Shown here piece after piece: positions 44,439-54,003 of a stretch of DNA of 64,000 bases (positions are counted from its first letter, which is position 1; each line of letters starts with the position of its first letter). Where the stretch lies: NCBI RefSeq assembly GCF_014522265.1, contig NZ_CP017024.1:2702001-2766000 (forward strand), written 5' to 3'. A model generated the notes under the pieces. That model was not told where the DNA came from. It saw nothing but the letters and a program-made list of their open reading frames with translations, and did not search any database. Made by a program: the position numbers and the translations under genes. The DNA is from Pseudomonas oryzihabitans (lineage in GTDB: Bacteria > Pseudomonadota > Gammaproteobacteria > Pseudomonadales > Pseudomonadaceae).

Positions 44439-44891
44439 ATGTCCCGCCATGCCTTCAACGGTGCCAAGCTGGCGCTGCTCTGCGCTGAGCAGATCCTGGT
44501 CTATCAGCGCGATGACAAGCCCGACATCCCCTGGCCGGCCCTCTGGGACCTGCCCGGCGGTGGTCGCGAAGACGGCGAGACGCCCGAGCGCTGCGCCCTG
44601 CGCGAGCTGGAAGAAGAATTCGGCCTGGTGCTGGACGAGGCGCGGCTGACCTGGGGGCGTTGCTATCCGCCGCGCCAACCCGGCTATCTGCCCAGCTGGC
44701 TGTTCGCCGGGCAGTTGCATTCCGCCGAACTCGCCGCCATCCGCTTTGGCGACGAAGGCCAGCACTGGCAGCTGATGAGCATCGCCGACTTCCTTGCCCA
44801 TCCCCAAGGGGTGCCCCATCTGCAGGCGCGGCTGCAGGACTACCTGGGCGAGCGGGCGGAGAACGGACCGGCGTCTCTTAATCCCGGCTGA
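44439..44891 (+). CDS. NUDIX hydrolase
   Basis: A 150-residue NUDIX-fold pyrophosphohydrolase. The Nudix box is clear: GGGREDGETPERCALRELEEEFGL, fitting GX5EX7REUXEEXGU with a small variation (EEE). It begins 51 bases after glpQ on the same strand, with an AACGGAGG ribosome site. It probably hydrolyses a nucleoside diphosphate derivative in the cytoplasm; the substrate cannot be told from the sequence. Confidence 0.88.
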   Translation: MSRHAFNGAKLALLCAEQILVYQRDDKPDIPWPALWDLPGGGREDGETPERCALRELEEEFGLVLDEARLTWGRCYPPRQPGYLPSWLFAGQLHSAELAAIRFGDEGQHWQLMSIADFLAHPQGVPHLQARLQDYLGERAENGPASLNPG

Positions 44892-44976
44892 ATGAATGCG
44901 CGATAACCGGGCGCGGCGCCTGGCCAGGGCTTAAGCTTTGTCCAGGCCCATCCGGGCCGTTCTGGAGATATCCCCC

Positions 44977-45276
44977 ATGCGCCATTTCCTCTTGGCGTCG
45001 CTCTGTGCCCTGACCTTCACCGGCTGCACCGTCTACGACACGTCCCCGCGCTATTACAGCCGTCCGGCCCCTCCTGCGGCGGTCTTCTACGGCACGCCAG
45101 CCTATCCGCCGCCCGCGGTCATCGTGCGGCCCTATGGCTATGGCTACTACTATCGACCGGCACCGCCACCACCGCCTCACTGGGGTCCGGGTCCCGGCTG
45201 GGGACCGCCGGGCTGGGGGCCGCGTCCGGGTTATGGTCCGCCCGGCTGGGGCCCGCGCTACGGTCCGCGCTGGTAG
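44977..45276 (+). CDS. Small Pro/Gly/Tyr-rich putative lipoprotein
   Basis: A 99-residue protein with a lipoprotein signal (MRHFLLASLCALTFTGC; lipobox FTGC). After the Cys it is low-complexity: Tyr/Pro/Ala runs (YYSRPAPPAAVFYGTPAYPPP) and then repeated GWGPPGWGPRPGYGPPGWGP units. It has no recognised enzymatic domain and is probably extended in the periplasm or at the outer membrane. Several Pseudomonas genomes encode similar proteins of unknown role. ATG 44977 follows a GGAG-type site. Confidence 0.75.
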   Translation: MRHFLLASLCALTFTGCTVYDTSPRYYSRPAPPAAVFYGTPAYPPPAVIVRPYGYGYYYRPAPPPPPHWGPGPGWGPPGWGPRPGYGPPGWGPRYGPRW

Positions 45277-45343
45277 CGGGTTTGACAGGGGCAGCCGGCT
45301 TTTCTAGGGTGCTGCCCTTGTCTTGACCAGGAAGCCTCGAATC

Positions 45344-46037
45344 GTGGACGACGATCGCATCAAGCTCGACCCTCAATGGAAAGCCGCGCTGCGCGACGAA
45401 TTCGAGCAGCCCTACATGCGTCAGCTGAGCGAATTCCTCAGGCGCGAGAAGGCGGCGGGCAAGGTCATCCATCCGCCCGGGCCGTTGATCTTCAATGCCC
45501 TCAATACCACCCCTCTGGATCAGGTCAGGGTGGTCATCCTCGGCCAGGACCCCTATCACGGTCCGGGTCAGGCCCATGGGCTGAGCTTCTCGGTGCAGCC
45601 TGGGGGTACCGGCGCCGCCGTCGCTGCAGAATATCTTCAAGGAACTCAAGCGCGACCTGAACCTGCCCATTCCCAACCACGGCTATCTGCAGCACTGGGC
45701 CGAGCAGGGCGTGCTGTTGCTCAATACCTCGCTGACCGTGGAACAGGCCAACGCCGGTTCCCACGCCAAGGCCGGTTGGCAGAGATTCACCGATCGCATC
45801 ATCGAGGTGGTCAGCGCCGAGCGGGAGAACCTGGTGTTCCTGCTCTGGGGCAGCCATGCCCAGAGCAAGCAGACGCTCATCGATCCCCAGAAGCACCTGA
45901 TCCTCAAGTCGGCGCATCCCTCGCCGCTGTCGGCCCACCGCGGTTTCATCGGCAACGGCCACTTCGGCCGCACCAACGAATTCCTGCGCAACGCCGGCCT
46001 CACCCCTATCGACTGGGCGCTGCCACCGCTGGCGTAG
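45344..46037 (+). pseudogene. ung: Uracil-DNA glycosylase, frameshifted in a G5 run
   Basis: Two overlapping frames together encode a complete family-1 uracil-DNA glycosylase of about 230 residues. The first frame (start GTG 45344 after AGGAAG) gives [17 protein letters not shown] to the active-site motif [21 protein letters not shown]. The second frame carries [15 protein letters not shown], the [10 protein letters not shown] strand, VVFLLWG-like [10 protein letters not shown], and the [11 protein letters not shown] loop. They join if one G is removed from GGGGG at 45602-45606. As written, the protein stops being homologous after about 88 residues. Either ung is inactivated here, which would raise C-to-T mutation, or the extra G is a sequencing error. 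Confidence 0.9.
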
Positions 46038-46066
46038 GAGGGCGCAGCCGGCCACGACCCTCGCGG

Positions 46067-47011
46067 TCAGGTCGCCCCTGCCGCGACTGTCCGAGACGGG
46101 CGCCGGTGGCACTGCAGGCACCAGCTCGTCCCGAGCATGAGCAGGAGGGTCGCCAGGGATTCCAGGCGAGTAGGCCAGCGCCCGCTCCAGAGAAAGCCAT
46201 AGGTCAGCGAGGCCAGGGTCTCGATGACGATGGCCTGACCACTCAGGGTCAGGGGTAGCCGGCGGCTGGCCTGATTCCAGCAGGCGCCGCCGATGACCGA
46301 GGCAAGCAGCGCCACGCCGGCAGCCACCAGCAGCGGCTGCAGCCAGTCCGCCGGTGCCCGCAACGCCAGCTCTTCTCCCAGCAACCAGGGTGCGACCAGC
46401 AGTGCCTGGGCACCGGTCATCCCGCCCAGCAGCAGGCTCCAATCGTGGGCGCCGATCGGCGTCCTGGTCAGAAAGCGCGTGTTGACCACCGCGAACCAGC
46501 TCCAGGCCAGCAGGGCGCCACAGGCGCACAGCAGGCCCAGGGCAGGCCGCTCGCCAACCGCGGTGGTGGTCAGCGTCTCGTAGCTGATCAGGACCACGCC
46601 GAGCAGCGCGCAGCAGAGCGATGGCCAGAGGCGACCGAATCCCACAGCGCCCGCGTCGCGCTGCCCGGCCAGGGCCGCCAGCAGCGGGATGAGGCCGACG
46701 ATCAGGGTGGTCGCCGCGATACCGGCCTGCTTCACGCCCACGCCGACCAGGGTGTAGTAGCCCAGGTTGCCGATCAGGCTGAGCCAGAACAGGCGCGTGC
46801 CGTCGGCCCAGGTCAGCTGCCTGCGCCGTCGGCGCCAGCAGAGCAGCAACAGCCCGAGTGACACCAGTCCGTAGCAGAGAAAGCGCAGCACGGCGAATTG
46901 GGCGCCGCTCAGGTCAGGGACCAGCGCCGGGGCCAGAAAGATCACGCCCCAGCACAGGCCTGCCGCCAGCCCGTAGCCGATACCCACTGCCGACAGTTCT
47001 CGTTCCTGCAT
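46067..47011 (-). CDS. EamA-family transporter, second copy in the window
   Basis: A 314-residue polytopic protein with about ten helices in two EamA repeats ([36 protein letters not shown]-like second half). The loop between helices two and three is strongly basic (CWRRRRRQ), as expected for a cytoplasmic loop. It is a probable metabolite exporter of unknown substrate. The AraC gene lies 102 bases upstream on the same strand, with direct repeats in between, so it is probably the regulator's target. It is convergent with ung. Confidence 0.83.
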   Translation of the reverse strand: MQERELSAVGIGYGLAAGLCWGVIFLAPALVPDLSGAQFAVLRFLCYGLVSLGLLLLCWRRRRRQLTWADGTRLFWLSLIGNLGYYTLVGVGVKQAGIAATTLIVGLIPLLAALAGQRDAGAVGFGRLWPSLCCALLGVVLISYETLTTTAVGERPALGLLCACGALLAWSWFAVVNTRFLTRTPIGAHDWSLLLGGMTGAQALLVAPWLLGEELALRAPADWLQPLLVAAGVALLASVIGGACWNQASRRLPLTLSGQAIVIETLASLTYGFLWSGRWPTRLESLATLLLMLGTSWCLQCHRRPSRTVAAGAT

Positions 47012-47088
47012 CGCGCCGTCTCCACCGATTCGACACCAGTGTGGTGACGGCGACCTGGACCGGTCTTGCGCGAGACTGCGGGGTTTTT

Positions 47089-47113
47089 TACCTGGACTGC
47101 GTACCTGGACTGC
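47089..47113. promoter_or_regulatory. Direct repeat between AraC gene and EamA gene
   Basis: TACCTGGACTGC occurs twice in a row with one base between, just after the AraC stop codon and about 80 bases before the EamA start. A partial GACCTGGAC copy is at 47052. Tandem direct repeats are the usual form of AraC-family binding sites. Confidence 0.5.
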
Positions 47114-47839
47114 CTACCCCGGCAGTCGCTGACCGCGCCGCCAGGCGGCCGGGCTGATGCCCTGGCGGCGGGTCATGGCGCGGGTCAGGGCGGCCTGGTC
47201 GGAAAAGCCGACGCGCAGGGCGATGTCGGCGATGGGCAGGCAGCTGTCGGCGAGCCAGCGCTGCGCCTGGCGCAACCGCAGGTCGGTGAGCCAGGCCTGG
47301 GGCGTCTGGGCGAAACGCTGGTGGAACAGCAGGTGCAGCCGAGTCAGCCCCAGGCCCGCCAGGCGGGCCATGGCCGCATTGTTCCAGTCCCCCGCGGGCT
47401 GAGCCTCCACCTGGACCAGCAGGCGGTCGAAGGCCGCGCTGGCGGTCGCGGCGGTGAGCGAGGCGAGCAGCAGACGGGTGAGTTCGGGCGCGTGTTGGTC
47501 GAGGGTGTCAGGCGAGGTCAGCTCGGCGAAGGCGATCAGCTGGCGGGTCGCAGGCGGAATCGCCAGGCCCGGCTGCCGTAACGCGCGATCCAGGAGCGGA
47601 GCAGGCAACCAGTCGGCCGCGCAGTCGATCACCAGAAAGCGGCTGCCTGGCTCGGATTGCTGGGCATAACCGCAATCGGGCGCCACCAGGGCCGCGAGAC
47701 CGGTATGCAACCGCGTCCCGCTACGCCCGGCGAGCTCCAGCTCCATGCCGCCCTGGATGGGCAGCACCAGCTGCGCGAAGGCATGGGCATGGGGCTGGTG
47801 TTCGCCCTGATAGCGCTTGATGGCGAGACGGGGAGTCAA
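47114..47839 (-). CDS. AraC-family transcription regulator
   Basis: A 241-residue protein with an N-terminal cupin sensor domain (HQPHAHAFAQLVLPIQGGMELEL) and a C-terminal AraC domain. The second helix-turn-helix and signature are clear (RLRQAQRWLADSCLPIADIALRVGFSDQAALTRAMTRRQGISPAAWR). It probably regulates the EamA gene downstream, with which it appears co-directional. The ligand is unknown. AraC plus EamA is a recurrent pair in pseudomonads. Confidence 0.87.
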   Translation of the reverse strand: MTPRLAIKRYQGEHQPHAHAFAQLVLPIQGGMELELAGRSGTRLHTGLAALVAPDCGYAQQSEPGSRFLVIDCAADWLPAPLLDRALRQPGLAIPPATRQLIAFAELTSPDTLDQHAPELTRLLLASLTAATASAAFDRLLVQVEAQPAGDWNNAAMARLAGLGLTRLHLLFHQRFAQTPQAWLTDLRLRQAQRWLADSCLPIADIALRVGFSDQAALTRAMTRRQGISPAAWRRGQRLPG

Positions 47840-47910
47840 GGCGCACCTCGGTGGCGAAGCGGGGGGTCGAGAGCCTTGATCCTAGCATGCCGCCCCGGGC
47901 CCTACGGACC

Positions 47911-48393
47911 TCAACGCACCGGCTGCAGCGGTAACTCCACTTCGCCACCATTGCTCAGGTCCACGGCCACCGGCTCCTGGGTCAGATACAGCGGGCGACC
48001 GCCGAGCAGGATGCGCCCGCTGAGCAGATAGCGCTCGCCGCTCTTGACCTTGGCCGGGGCGTAGTCAAGGCGGAAGGGCACCTGGCCGGGCTGCTTGACG
48101 AACAGGGTGCGCTGGGCCAGGCGACCGGCAGGGGTGTCGCCGGCACTGGCGCTGTAGAGGCTGACGGTAAGCTTGGCGGTGGGCGGCACCGGCTCGTTGG
48201 CGGTAAAGGTGGCCTGGCCGCTGAGGCTGGTCATGCTCGGCTGGGCCGGCACGCTAGGCGTGGTGGTCTGCGGCTGCTCGGTGGGCGGCAGCGGCTGGCC
48301 AGCGGGCGGCGGTGGCGTCGCGGGACCGGGGCGCAGCCCGCTACAGGCGCTGAGCAGCAGCGAGGTGGCGAGCAGGGTGGCGATTCTTTTCAT
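47911..48393 (-). CDS. YbaY/YscW-like lipoprotein
   Basis: A 160-residue lipoprotein: MKRIATLLATSLLLSACSG is the signal with lipobox LSAC. A Pro-rich linker follows, then a beta-sandwich domain (MTSLSGQATFTANEPVPPTAKLTVSLYSAS, FRLDYAPAKVKSGERYLLSGRIL) that matches the YbaY/YscW family. Members are outer-membrane lipoproteins of uncertain role; YscW pilots a secretin. It lies 48 bases downstream of plsB, on the same strand. Confidence 0.82.
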   Translation of the reverse strand: MKRIATLLATSLLLSACSGLRPGPATPPPPAGQPLPPTEQPQTTTPSVPAQPSMTSLSGQATFTANEPVPPTAKLTVSLYSASAGDTPAGRLAQRTLFVKQPGQVPFRLDYAPAKVKSGERYLLSGRILLGGRPLYLTQEPVAVDLSNGGEVELPLQPVR

Positions 48394-48441
48394 GGGTAGA
48401 TCCTGGACTGAAATCGACTGCTGTGACCCATGGACGCCGGC

Positions 48442-50952
48442 TTAGTTGCCGGCGACCGCAGGGGATTCGGGATCCGGCAGGTCGGGCGCATCGGGTCGGT
48501 CCAGCGCCACCTGACGAATCGACAGGCGGATCTCCGCCGGCAGCACCCGCTTGCCGGCGCCTTCGGCCAGTTCGCCGAGCAATTCGTGATGGCCCAGGGT
48601 GCCGTCGTCGGCCTTGCGCAGCACACCCTCGGCCAGTAGCGTCTGGATGAAGTGGCGAAACAGCGACTTGTCGAAGAATTCCGGCGCATTGAGGCCATGC
48701 AGCACCGAAAGCCGCTGGGCCATCACGGTGCAGAGTTCTTCCAGTTGCGGCGCGGTCAGGCTGTTCTGGCCGTGGTTGAGGATCAGCGCGGTGGTCATGT
48801 AGTAGCGCTGCAGGGTCTGCAGGATGGCCCGCGCCAGCAGGGTGAGGCGGACGAATTGCCGCGAGCTGGGCGCTGCACGCACGAAGACGTCGTCCTCGAT
48901 GCGCAGCAGGCCGCGCTCCACCATGGCCTCCAGCCAGCCGTCCAGCACCAGCGGCAGCTCCTCGCGCTCCCAGTGGATGAACAGCTCGGCCTGCAGATAG
49001 GGATAGAGCGCCAGGGCGAATCTGTGGATCAGCTCGCGGGTCATGCGCCCGGTGTTCTGGAAGAAACTGGCGATCAGCGCCGGGATGGCGAAGAGGTGCA
49101 GGACATTGTTGCGGTAGTAGGTCATCAGCACCGCGTTCTGCTCGTCCAGGTAGAGGATGCGTCCCAGAGCGTCCTGCTGCTCGGAGAGGAAACCCAGGGC
49201 GCGCACCTCTTCGATGATCGCCTGGCCGTCGCCCTCGGGCAGGGTGACGCTGGTGGAGTAGGGCACCCGCTTCAGCAGATCCAGATAGAGGTCGATGGCG
49301 CGTACCAGGGCGCCTTCGTCGAGCGCCTGGCGGTTGGTCGAGAGCAGCGCCAGGGCCACCAGGTTGACCGGGGTGACGGCCGCCGCGGCATTGATGCGGC
49401 GGACCACCCGCTCGCCCAGTTCGTGGGTGACCGAATTGAACCAGGCGGGCTTCAGGTCTTCGTCGAGGGGTTCGTCGCGCCAGCCCGGACGGCGGGCATC
49501 GAGGAAGCCTTGCAGCGGGATGGGCTCGCCGAAGTTGACCCAGACCCGACCGAAGCGCTGGCGCAGGGCGCCAAAGACCTTGACCAGGTCGAAGATGGAT
49601 TCCTTCTTCTTAGACGCGCCGCGCAACTCGCCCAGGTAGGTGCGGCCCTCGAAGACCTTCTCGTAGCCGATGTACACCGGTACGAAGACGATAGGGCGCC
49701 GCGAATCGCGGAGGAAGCTGCGCAGGGTCATGGCCAGCATGCCGGTGCGTGGCTGCAGGGTCCGTCCGGTGCGCGAGCGACCGCCCTCGACGAAGTATTC
49801 GGTGGAGAAGCCGCGGCTGAACAGGCTGTGCAGGTATTCGTTGAACACCGCCGCATAGAGGGCGTTGCCCTTGAAGCTGCGCCTCATGAAGAAGGCCCCG
49901 CCACGGCGCAGGATGTTGCCCACCACCGGCATGTCCAGGTTGATGCCGGCGGCGATGTGCGGCGGGGTCAGGCCGTTCTGGAACAGCAGGTAGGACAGCA
50001 GCAGGTAGTCGATGTGGCTGCGGTGGCAGGGGACGTAGACCACGGTATGACCGGGCGCCATCTCCTGGATCCGCTCGATGTGGCTGACCGTGACGCCGTC
50101 ATAGATGCTGTTCCAGAACCAGCGCAGGCCGACGTCCAGGCAGCGCACCACCGGATAGGAGAAGTCCGAGGCGATCTCGCGCGCATAGTGCGCCGCCTCG
50201 TCTTCGATGCGCCCGGGGGTAGCCTTGCGCTGGGCAATCTCGTGGGCGATGGTCGCCCGTACCTGGGGCGCGCGGAGCAGGCCGCGCAACAGGGTACGGC
50301 GGTGCGACAGGTCCGGGCCGATCACCGCCTGGCGCACGTTGCGGAAGTGGATGCGCAGCTGCCGCATCACCAGGCGCTCCAGGCGTTGCGGATCGGGACG
50401 CTGGCTGGCCAGTTCGCCCAGCGACAGCGGCTTGGAGAATTGCACCCGGGTCAGCCGGCCCAGCACCAGGATGCGCGCCAGCTTGCGCAGCCGTCCGGTC
50501 ACCACCCAGTTGTCCGCCCAGAGCAGTTTCCAGGGACTGGTCTCGCGATCCGGCGACTGGCCCCAGAAGACGCTGACCGGTACCAGCTGGACGTCTTCCA
50601 GCTGCTGCTCGGTCACCGCGGCCACCACCCGGCGCAGGGTAGGGGGTACCGAGCGCCGGGCGGGGCGCCCGCGCCAGTTCGCCTTGCCGGTGGCGTTGAA
50701 GTAGGCCAGTGGCTCTGTCTTGCTACCCAGCACCAGCGGGCGTAGCGGTCGCGGCAGGCCGGCCTTGCGGCATTCCCGGTCGAGCACCGCCAGATCGCTC
50801 AACGAGGCCTCGGGGAGGACATAGAGCACCGGCCTGGCGGGATCGATGCGGCTGAGCAGGCTGGCCGCCTGGGTGGTCTCGGAGCGGACCCAGAGATAGA
50901 GCAGGCGCTTGAGCAGCGAGAAGGCCAGCAGGCGCAGCGGCGAACGGGTCAT
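48442..50952 (-). CDS. plsB: Glycerol-3-phosphate 1-O-acyltransferase
   Basis: An 836-residue inner-membrane enzyme that starts phospholipid synthesis by acylating glycerol-3-phosphate. The acyltransferase motifs are in order: [16 protein letters not shown] (HX4D active site), [32 protein letters not shown] (phosphate binding) and [16 protein letters not shown]. The length and N-terminal [11 protein letters not shown] segment match PlsB (about 810-835 residues in gamma-proteobacteria). A hairpin (CGCCGGC..GCCGGCG) straddles its stop codon. In the window it complements Ugp and GlpQ, which supply its substrate. Confidence 0.95.
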   Translation of the reverse strand: MTRSPLRLLAFSLLKRLLYLWVRSETTQAASLLSRIDPARPVLYVLPEASLSDLAVLDRECRKAGLPRPLRPLVLGSKTEPLAYFNATGKANWRGRPARRSVPPTLRRVVAAVTEQQLEDVQLVPVSVFWGQSPDRETSPWKLLWADNWVVTGRLRKLARILVLGRLTRVQFSKPLSLGELASQRPDPQRLERLVMRQLRIHFRNVRQAVIGPDLSHRRTLLRGLLRAPQVRATIAHEIAQRKATPGRIEDEAAHYAREIASDFSYPVVRCLDVGLRWFWNSIYDGVTVSHIERIQEMAPGHTVVYVPCHRSHIDYLLLSYLLFQNGLTPPHIAAGINLDMPVVGNILRRGGAFFMRRSFKGNALYAAVFNEYLHSLFSRGFSTEYFVEGGRSRTGRTLQPRTGMLAMTLRSFLRDSRRPIVFVPVYIGYEKVFEGRTYLGELRGASKKKESIFDLVKVFGALRQRFGRVWVNFGEPIPLQGFLDARRPGWRDEPLDEDLKPAWFNSVTHELGERVVRRINAAAAVTPVNLVALALLSTNRQALDEGALVRAIDLYLDLLKRVPYSTSVTLPEGDGQAIIEEVRALGFLSEQQDALGRILYLDEQNAVLMTYYRNNVLHLFAIPALIASFFQNTGRMTRELIHRFALALYPYLQAELFIHWEREELPLVLDGWLEAMVERGLLRIEDDVFVRAAPSSRQFVRLTLLARAILQTLQRYYMTTALILNHGQNSLTAPQLEELCTVMAQRLSVLHGLNAPEFFDKSLFRHFIQTLLAEGVLRKADDGTLGHHELLGELAEGAGKRVLPAEIRLSIRQVALDRPDAPDLPDPESPAVAGN

Positions 50953-51141
50953 GGAGGGCTACCGGAGTGACGGGGCGGCAGTGTGCCGGATGGCCTGGCG
51001 GGCGTAAAACCGCCCGTGTTGTTCTCTCTTCGACCCGGCAGTCGGCGGCTTGTCCCCGTTGTCGAAAAAATGCCGCTCAGATCGTCGAAAACCCGGCGTT
51101 GGCGCGGCTTTCAGCCATGCTGGCACTTTGCGTAAAGAACG

Positions 51142-51170
51142 TTGCTTTTGCCGGGAAAGCTATGCTTTAT
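51142..51170 (+). promoter_or_regulatory. Predicted promoter of the cold-shock gene
   Basis: TTGCTT (51142-51147) and a TTTATAA-type -10 (about 51166-51171) are 17-18 bases apart. The start would be near 51177, giving a leader of about 150 nt before the ATG, typical of cold-shock genes. The gap 50953-51323 otherwise holds the plsB promoter region. Confidence 0.5.
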
Positions 51171-51174
51171 AAGG

Positions 51175-51196
51175 CATCGGCAGGTTCTTGCCGATG
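51175..51196 (+). promoter_or_regulatory. Leader hairpin at the 5' end of the cold-shock mRNA
   Basis: CATCGGCA-GGTTCT-TGCCGATG is a perfect 8-bp stem at the very start of the predicted transcript. Cold-shock leaders use temperature-sensitive structure, so a stability or thermosensing role is plausible. Confidence 0.4.
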
Positions 51197-51323
51197 GTCG
51201 GAATCGGGCTGCCAGCCTGGCGACCGGTCCGGCGAGCGATCTGTACCGATACAACAAAGCAACCCGAGCGCCCAGCTTGTGGCGAGCGGGGATAGGAAAT
51301 CCAGAAAGCTTCGGAGAGATGTG

Positions 51324-51536
51324 ATGGGTGAGCAACGCGAAACCGGGACCGTCAAGTGGTTCAATGACGCCAAGGGATATGGATTCATTCAACGCGAAGG
51401 CGGTGCCGACGTGTTCGTTCACTACCGCGCCATCCGCGGTGAAGGTCATCGTTCCCTGAACGAAGGCCAGCAGGTGGAGTTTTCGGTGATCGAGGGCCAG
51501 AAGGGTCTCCAGGCCGAAGACGTCGCCCAGGTCTAG
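51324..51536 (+). CDS. Cold-shock domain protein, CspA family
   Basis: A 70-residue single cold-shock domain. RNP1 is KGYGFIQ and RNP2 is DVFVHY, on an OB-fold that binds single-stranded RNA/DNA. The sequence [15 protein letters not shown] and [22 protein letters not shown] match the CspA/CapB type. ATG 51324 is supported by GGAGAG seven bases upstream; a GTG just before it is less likely. It acts as an RNA chaperone in the cytoplasm. It has a long leader and its own terminator. Confidence 0.95.
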   Translation: MGEQRETGTVKWFNDAKGYGFIQREGGADVFVHYRAIRGEGHRSLNEGQQVEFSVIEGQKGLQAEDVAQV

Positions 51537-51543
51537 ATCCGTT

Positions 51544-51570
51544 GCGCGAGGAGCGCAAGGCTCCTCGCGC
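51544..51570. terminator. Terminator shared by the cold-shock gene and the convergent gene
   Basis: GCGCGAGGAGC-GCAAG-GCTCCTCGCGC is a perfect 11-bp stem between convergent stops. The T-run is weak on the plus strand (CTTCAGTT). Confidence 0.7.
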
Positions 51571-51577
51571 CTTCAGT

Positions 51578-51961
51578 TCACTCGGTGCGCCAGACGATCT
51601 CTTCGACGCCCGCGTCCGTCACCTTCAGCCAGCGATCGGCGGCTTCTTCCTCTTCTTCCTCGCTCCAGCCGCTCGGGGCGCAGCGCACCTGTACCTGGAG
51701 GGCTGCATAGGCATCGCGGGCGCAGGCCAGGTCATCCACCCAGGGCGACACATCGCTTTCCAGCAGCAGGCTGTGCCACTTGCCGACTGCCTTCGGCAGC
51801 CAGGTCACCGGAATCGACTCGCCGCCATAGCGCAGGGTGCATTTGAAGGTCTGTCCGTGCGCCTGCCAGACGCAGGGCATGGCGAACACCTGTTCGAGCC
51901 AGGCCGAGATGGCGTCCTGATCGACGTCCTTGAGGTAGATTTCGATATCGGGCTGGCGCAT
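51578..51961 (-). CDS. Conserved hypothetical protein, 127 aa
   Basis: ATG 51959-51961 starts MRQPDIEIYLKDVDQDAISAWLEQVF. The protein has a mixed alpha/beta composition and several Trp residues (WLEQVF, CVWQAHG, WVDDLACARDA), then a run of Glu (SGWSEEEEEEAADRW) and ends VEEIVWRTE. There is no signal peptide or membrane helix. I do not recognise a characterised domain; very similar proteins are common in Pseudomonas next to rlmA. It begins five bases after the rlmA stop and is probably in the same transcript with dapE. Confidence 0.7.
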   Translation of the reverse strand: MRQPDIEIYLKDVDQDAISAWLEQVFAMPCVWQAHGQTFKCTLRYGGESIPVTWLPKAVGKWHSLLLESDVSPWVDDLACARDAYAALQVQVRCAPSGWSEEEEEEAADRWLKVTDAGVEEIVWRTE

Positions 51962-51966
51962 GGGGC

Positions 51967-52779
51967 TTAGGCTCCGGATTTGATGATCCAATCGTAACGT
52001 ACTGCCACCCGCACCTCGAAGGGCTCGGCCAGGACCCGCTCGCGGCGCTCGGCGTTGACGCGCCAGCCGTGGGGCGTCATGGCCAGCAGGTCTTCGCGGG
52101 TCTGGCGCTCGGCCAGTGGCAGCACGAATTCGAGCCCCTCGCTGTGAGCCAGTTCCAGGTCCGGCGGCAGATCCTGGAGGTGCTTGTCTTCGGCATAGTC
52201 GCGCACCTCGTCATAGAGCCGCTGGCGCAGCTCCAGCAGGTGGGCGCTGGCCGGCCCCAGGCGCAGGATGCCGCCGCCGGGTGTCAGCACGCGCCGGGCT
52301 TCGCTCCAGTCGATGGGGCTGAAGACGCTGGCCAGCAGCTGGCAACTGGCGTCCGGCAGCGGCAGGCGCGCCATGCTCGCCACCAGCCAGGTCAGCGCCG
52401 GGGTACGCCGGCAGGCGCGGCGCACCGCCTCGCGGGAGATGTCCAGGGCATAGCCGTCGGCGGCGGGCAGGGCCTGGGCCAGGCGCGCGGTATAGAAGCC
52501 TTCACCGCAGCCCACGTCGATCCAGCGCCGGGGCGCGCGTTCGGCGGCCAGGTGCGCCAGGCGCTCGGCCAGGGGCGCATAGTGGCCGGCATCGAGAAAG
52601 CGTCGGCGTGCCTCGACCATGGCGGCGTTGTCGCCCGGGTCCAGGCTCTTCTTGTGTTGCACCGGCAAGAGATTCAGATAGCCCTGGCGGGCGCGGTCGA
52701 AGCGATGGCCTGCGGCGCAACCGACGCCACCCTCGAGTTCGCCCAGCGGGGCCTGGCAGAGCGGACAGGTCAGCTTCAT
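51967..52779 (-). CDS. rlmA: 23S rRNA guanine-N1-methyltransferase, RlmA type
   Basis: A 270-residue SAM methyltransferase. The N-terminal zinc finger is CPLCQAPL...[21 protein letters not shown], diagnostic of RlmA/RrmA. SAM motif I is [17 protein letters not shown], then [13 protein letters not shown] and LASVFSPI. It modifies a guanine in 23S rRNA hairpin 35 (G745 in E. coli). Its start overlaps the dapE stop (ATGA), so it is translationally coupled to dapE. Confidence 0.9.
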   Translation of the reverse strand: MKLTCPLCQAPLGELEGGVGCAAGHRFDRARQGYLNLLPVQHKKSLDPGDNAAMVEARRRFLDAGHYAPLAERLAHLAAERAPRRWIDVGCGEGFYTARLAQALPAADGYALDISREAVRRACRRTPALTWLVASMARLPLPDASCQLLASVFSPIDWSEARRVLTPGGGILRLGPASAHLLELRQRLYDEVRDYAEDKHLQDLPPDLELAHSEGLEFVLPLAERQTREDLLAMTPHGWRVNAERRERVLAEPFEVRVAVRYDWIIKSGA

Positions 52780-53918
52780 GCCAGCAACCGTACCAGGGTG
52801 CCGTAGTACACCTCGGTCAGCAGATCCAGGTCGCTGGCCAGGACGTGCTCGTCCACCTGGTGAATGGTGGCGTTGACCGGACCCAGTTCCACCACCTGGG
52901 CGCCCAGGGTGGCGATGAAGCGACCATCCGAGGTGCCGCCGCTGGTGGAGGCTTCGGGGCGATAGCCGGTGACCGCTTCCACGCTGGCCGAGACGGCGTC
53001 GAGCAGGTCGCCCGGCTCGGTGAGGAAGGGCAGGCCGGACAGTGACCAGTCGATGTGCCAGTCCAGGCCGTGGCGATCAAGGATGGCCTCTACGCGGGCC
53101 TGCAGGCCTTCCACCGTGGATTCGGTGGAGAAACGGAAGTTGAACAGCGCCTGCAGTTCGCCCGGCACCACGTTGCCGGCGCCAGTGCCGGAATTGAGGT
53201 TGGAAATCTGGAAGCTGGTGGGCGGGAAGAAGGTGTTGCCCGCATCCCACTGCTCGGCGGCCAGATCCGCCAGGGCCTGGGCCACCAGGTGGATGGGGTT
53301 GCGTGCGAGGTGCGGATAGGCCACATGACCCTGCTTGCCGCGCACGGTCAGGCGGCCGTTGAGCGAGCCACGGCGTCCGTTCTTGACCACGTCCCCCAGC
53401 AGGCGGGTGCTGGAGGGTTCGCCGACGATGCACCAGTCCAGGCGCTCGCCACGCGCGCGCAGGCGCTCCACCACGGCGCGGGTGCCGTGCAGGGCCGGGC
53501 CTTCCTCGTCGCTGGTGATGAGGAAGGCGATGGCGCCATGGTGATCGGGATGGTCGGCAACGAAGCGCTCCACGGCGATGATCATGCTCGCCAGGCTGCC
53601 CTTCATGTCGGCGGCGCCCCGACCGCGCAGCATGCCGTCGGCATCCACATGGGCATTGAAGGGGGCCTGCTGCCACGCCTCCAGCGGGCCGGTGGGCACC
53701 ACGTCGGTGTGACCGGCGAAGCACAGCACCGGACCCTCGCCGCCACGGCGCGCCCAGAAGTTGTCCACCTCTTCGATGCGCAGGGGTTCGAGGGCGAAGC
53801 CCAGGCGCTCCAGGCGCTGCATCATCAGGGCCTGGCAGCCTTCGTCCAGCGGCGTGACCGAAGCCCGGCCGATCAGGTCGCAGGCGAGTTCCAGGGTGGG
53901 GGTGAGGGCGGTGGTCAT
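52776..53918 (-). CDS. dapE: Succinyl-diaminopimelate desuccinylase
   Basis: A 380-residue M20 metallopeptidase-fold amidohydrolase of lysine/diaminopimelate synthesis. Metal ligands appear in [12 protein letters not shown] (His), [10 protein letters not shown] (bridging Asp), the [12 protein letters not shown] catalytic Glu pair, GEPSS and the last His in NATIHQVDE. The dimerisation domain runs from about residue 180 to 290. The start used is ATG 53916-53918; the upstream in-frame ATG has no support. It is the first gene of a leftward operon dapE-rlmA-hypothetical. Confidence 0.95.
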   Translation of the reverse strand: MTTALTPTLELACDLIGRASVTPLDEGCQALMMQRLERLGFALEPLRIEEVDNFWARRGGEGPVLCFAGHTDVVPTGPLEAWQQAPFNAHVDADGMLRGRGAADMKGSLASMIIAVERFVADHPDHHGAIAFLITSDEEGPALHGTRAVVERLRARGERLDWCIVGEPSSTRLLGDVVKNGRRGSLNGRLTVRGKQGHVAYPHLARNPIHLVAQALADLAAEQWDAGNTFFPPTSFQISNLNSGTGAGNVVPGELQALFNFRFSTESTVEGLQARVEAILDRHGLDWHIDWSLSGLPFLTEPGDLLDAVSASVEAVTGYRPEASTSGGTSDGRFIATLGAQVVELGPVNATIHQVDEHVLASDLDLLTEVYYGTLVRLLA

Positions 53919-54003
53919 GGCGGGTCCCGGGAGGCGGCTAGGGTTCAAGGGGGAGCGGTATGGTAAAGGAAAACCTATACTGTGGCTTTTGTGGAAAGCC
54001 TTC

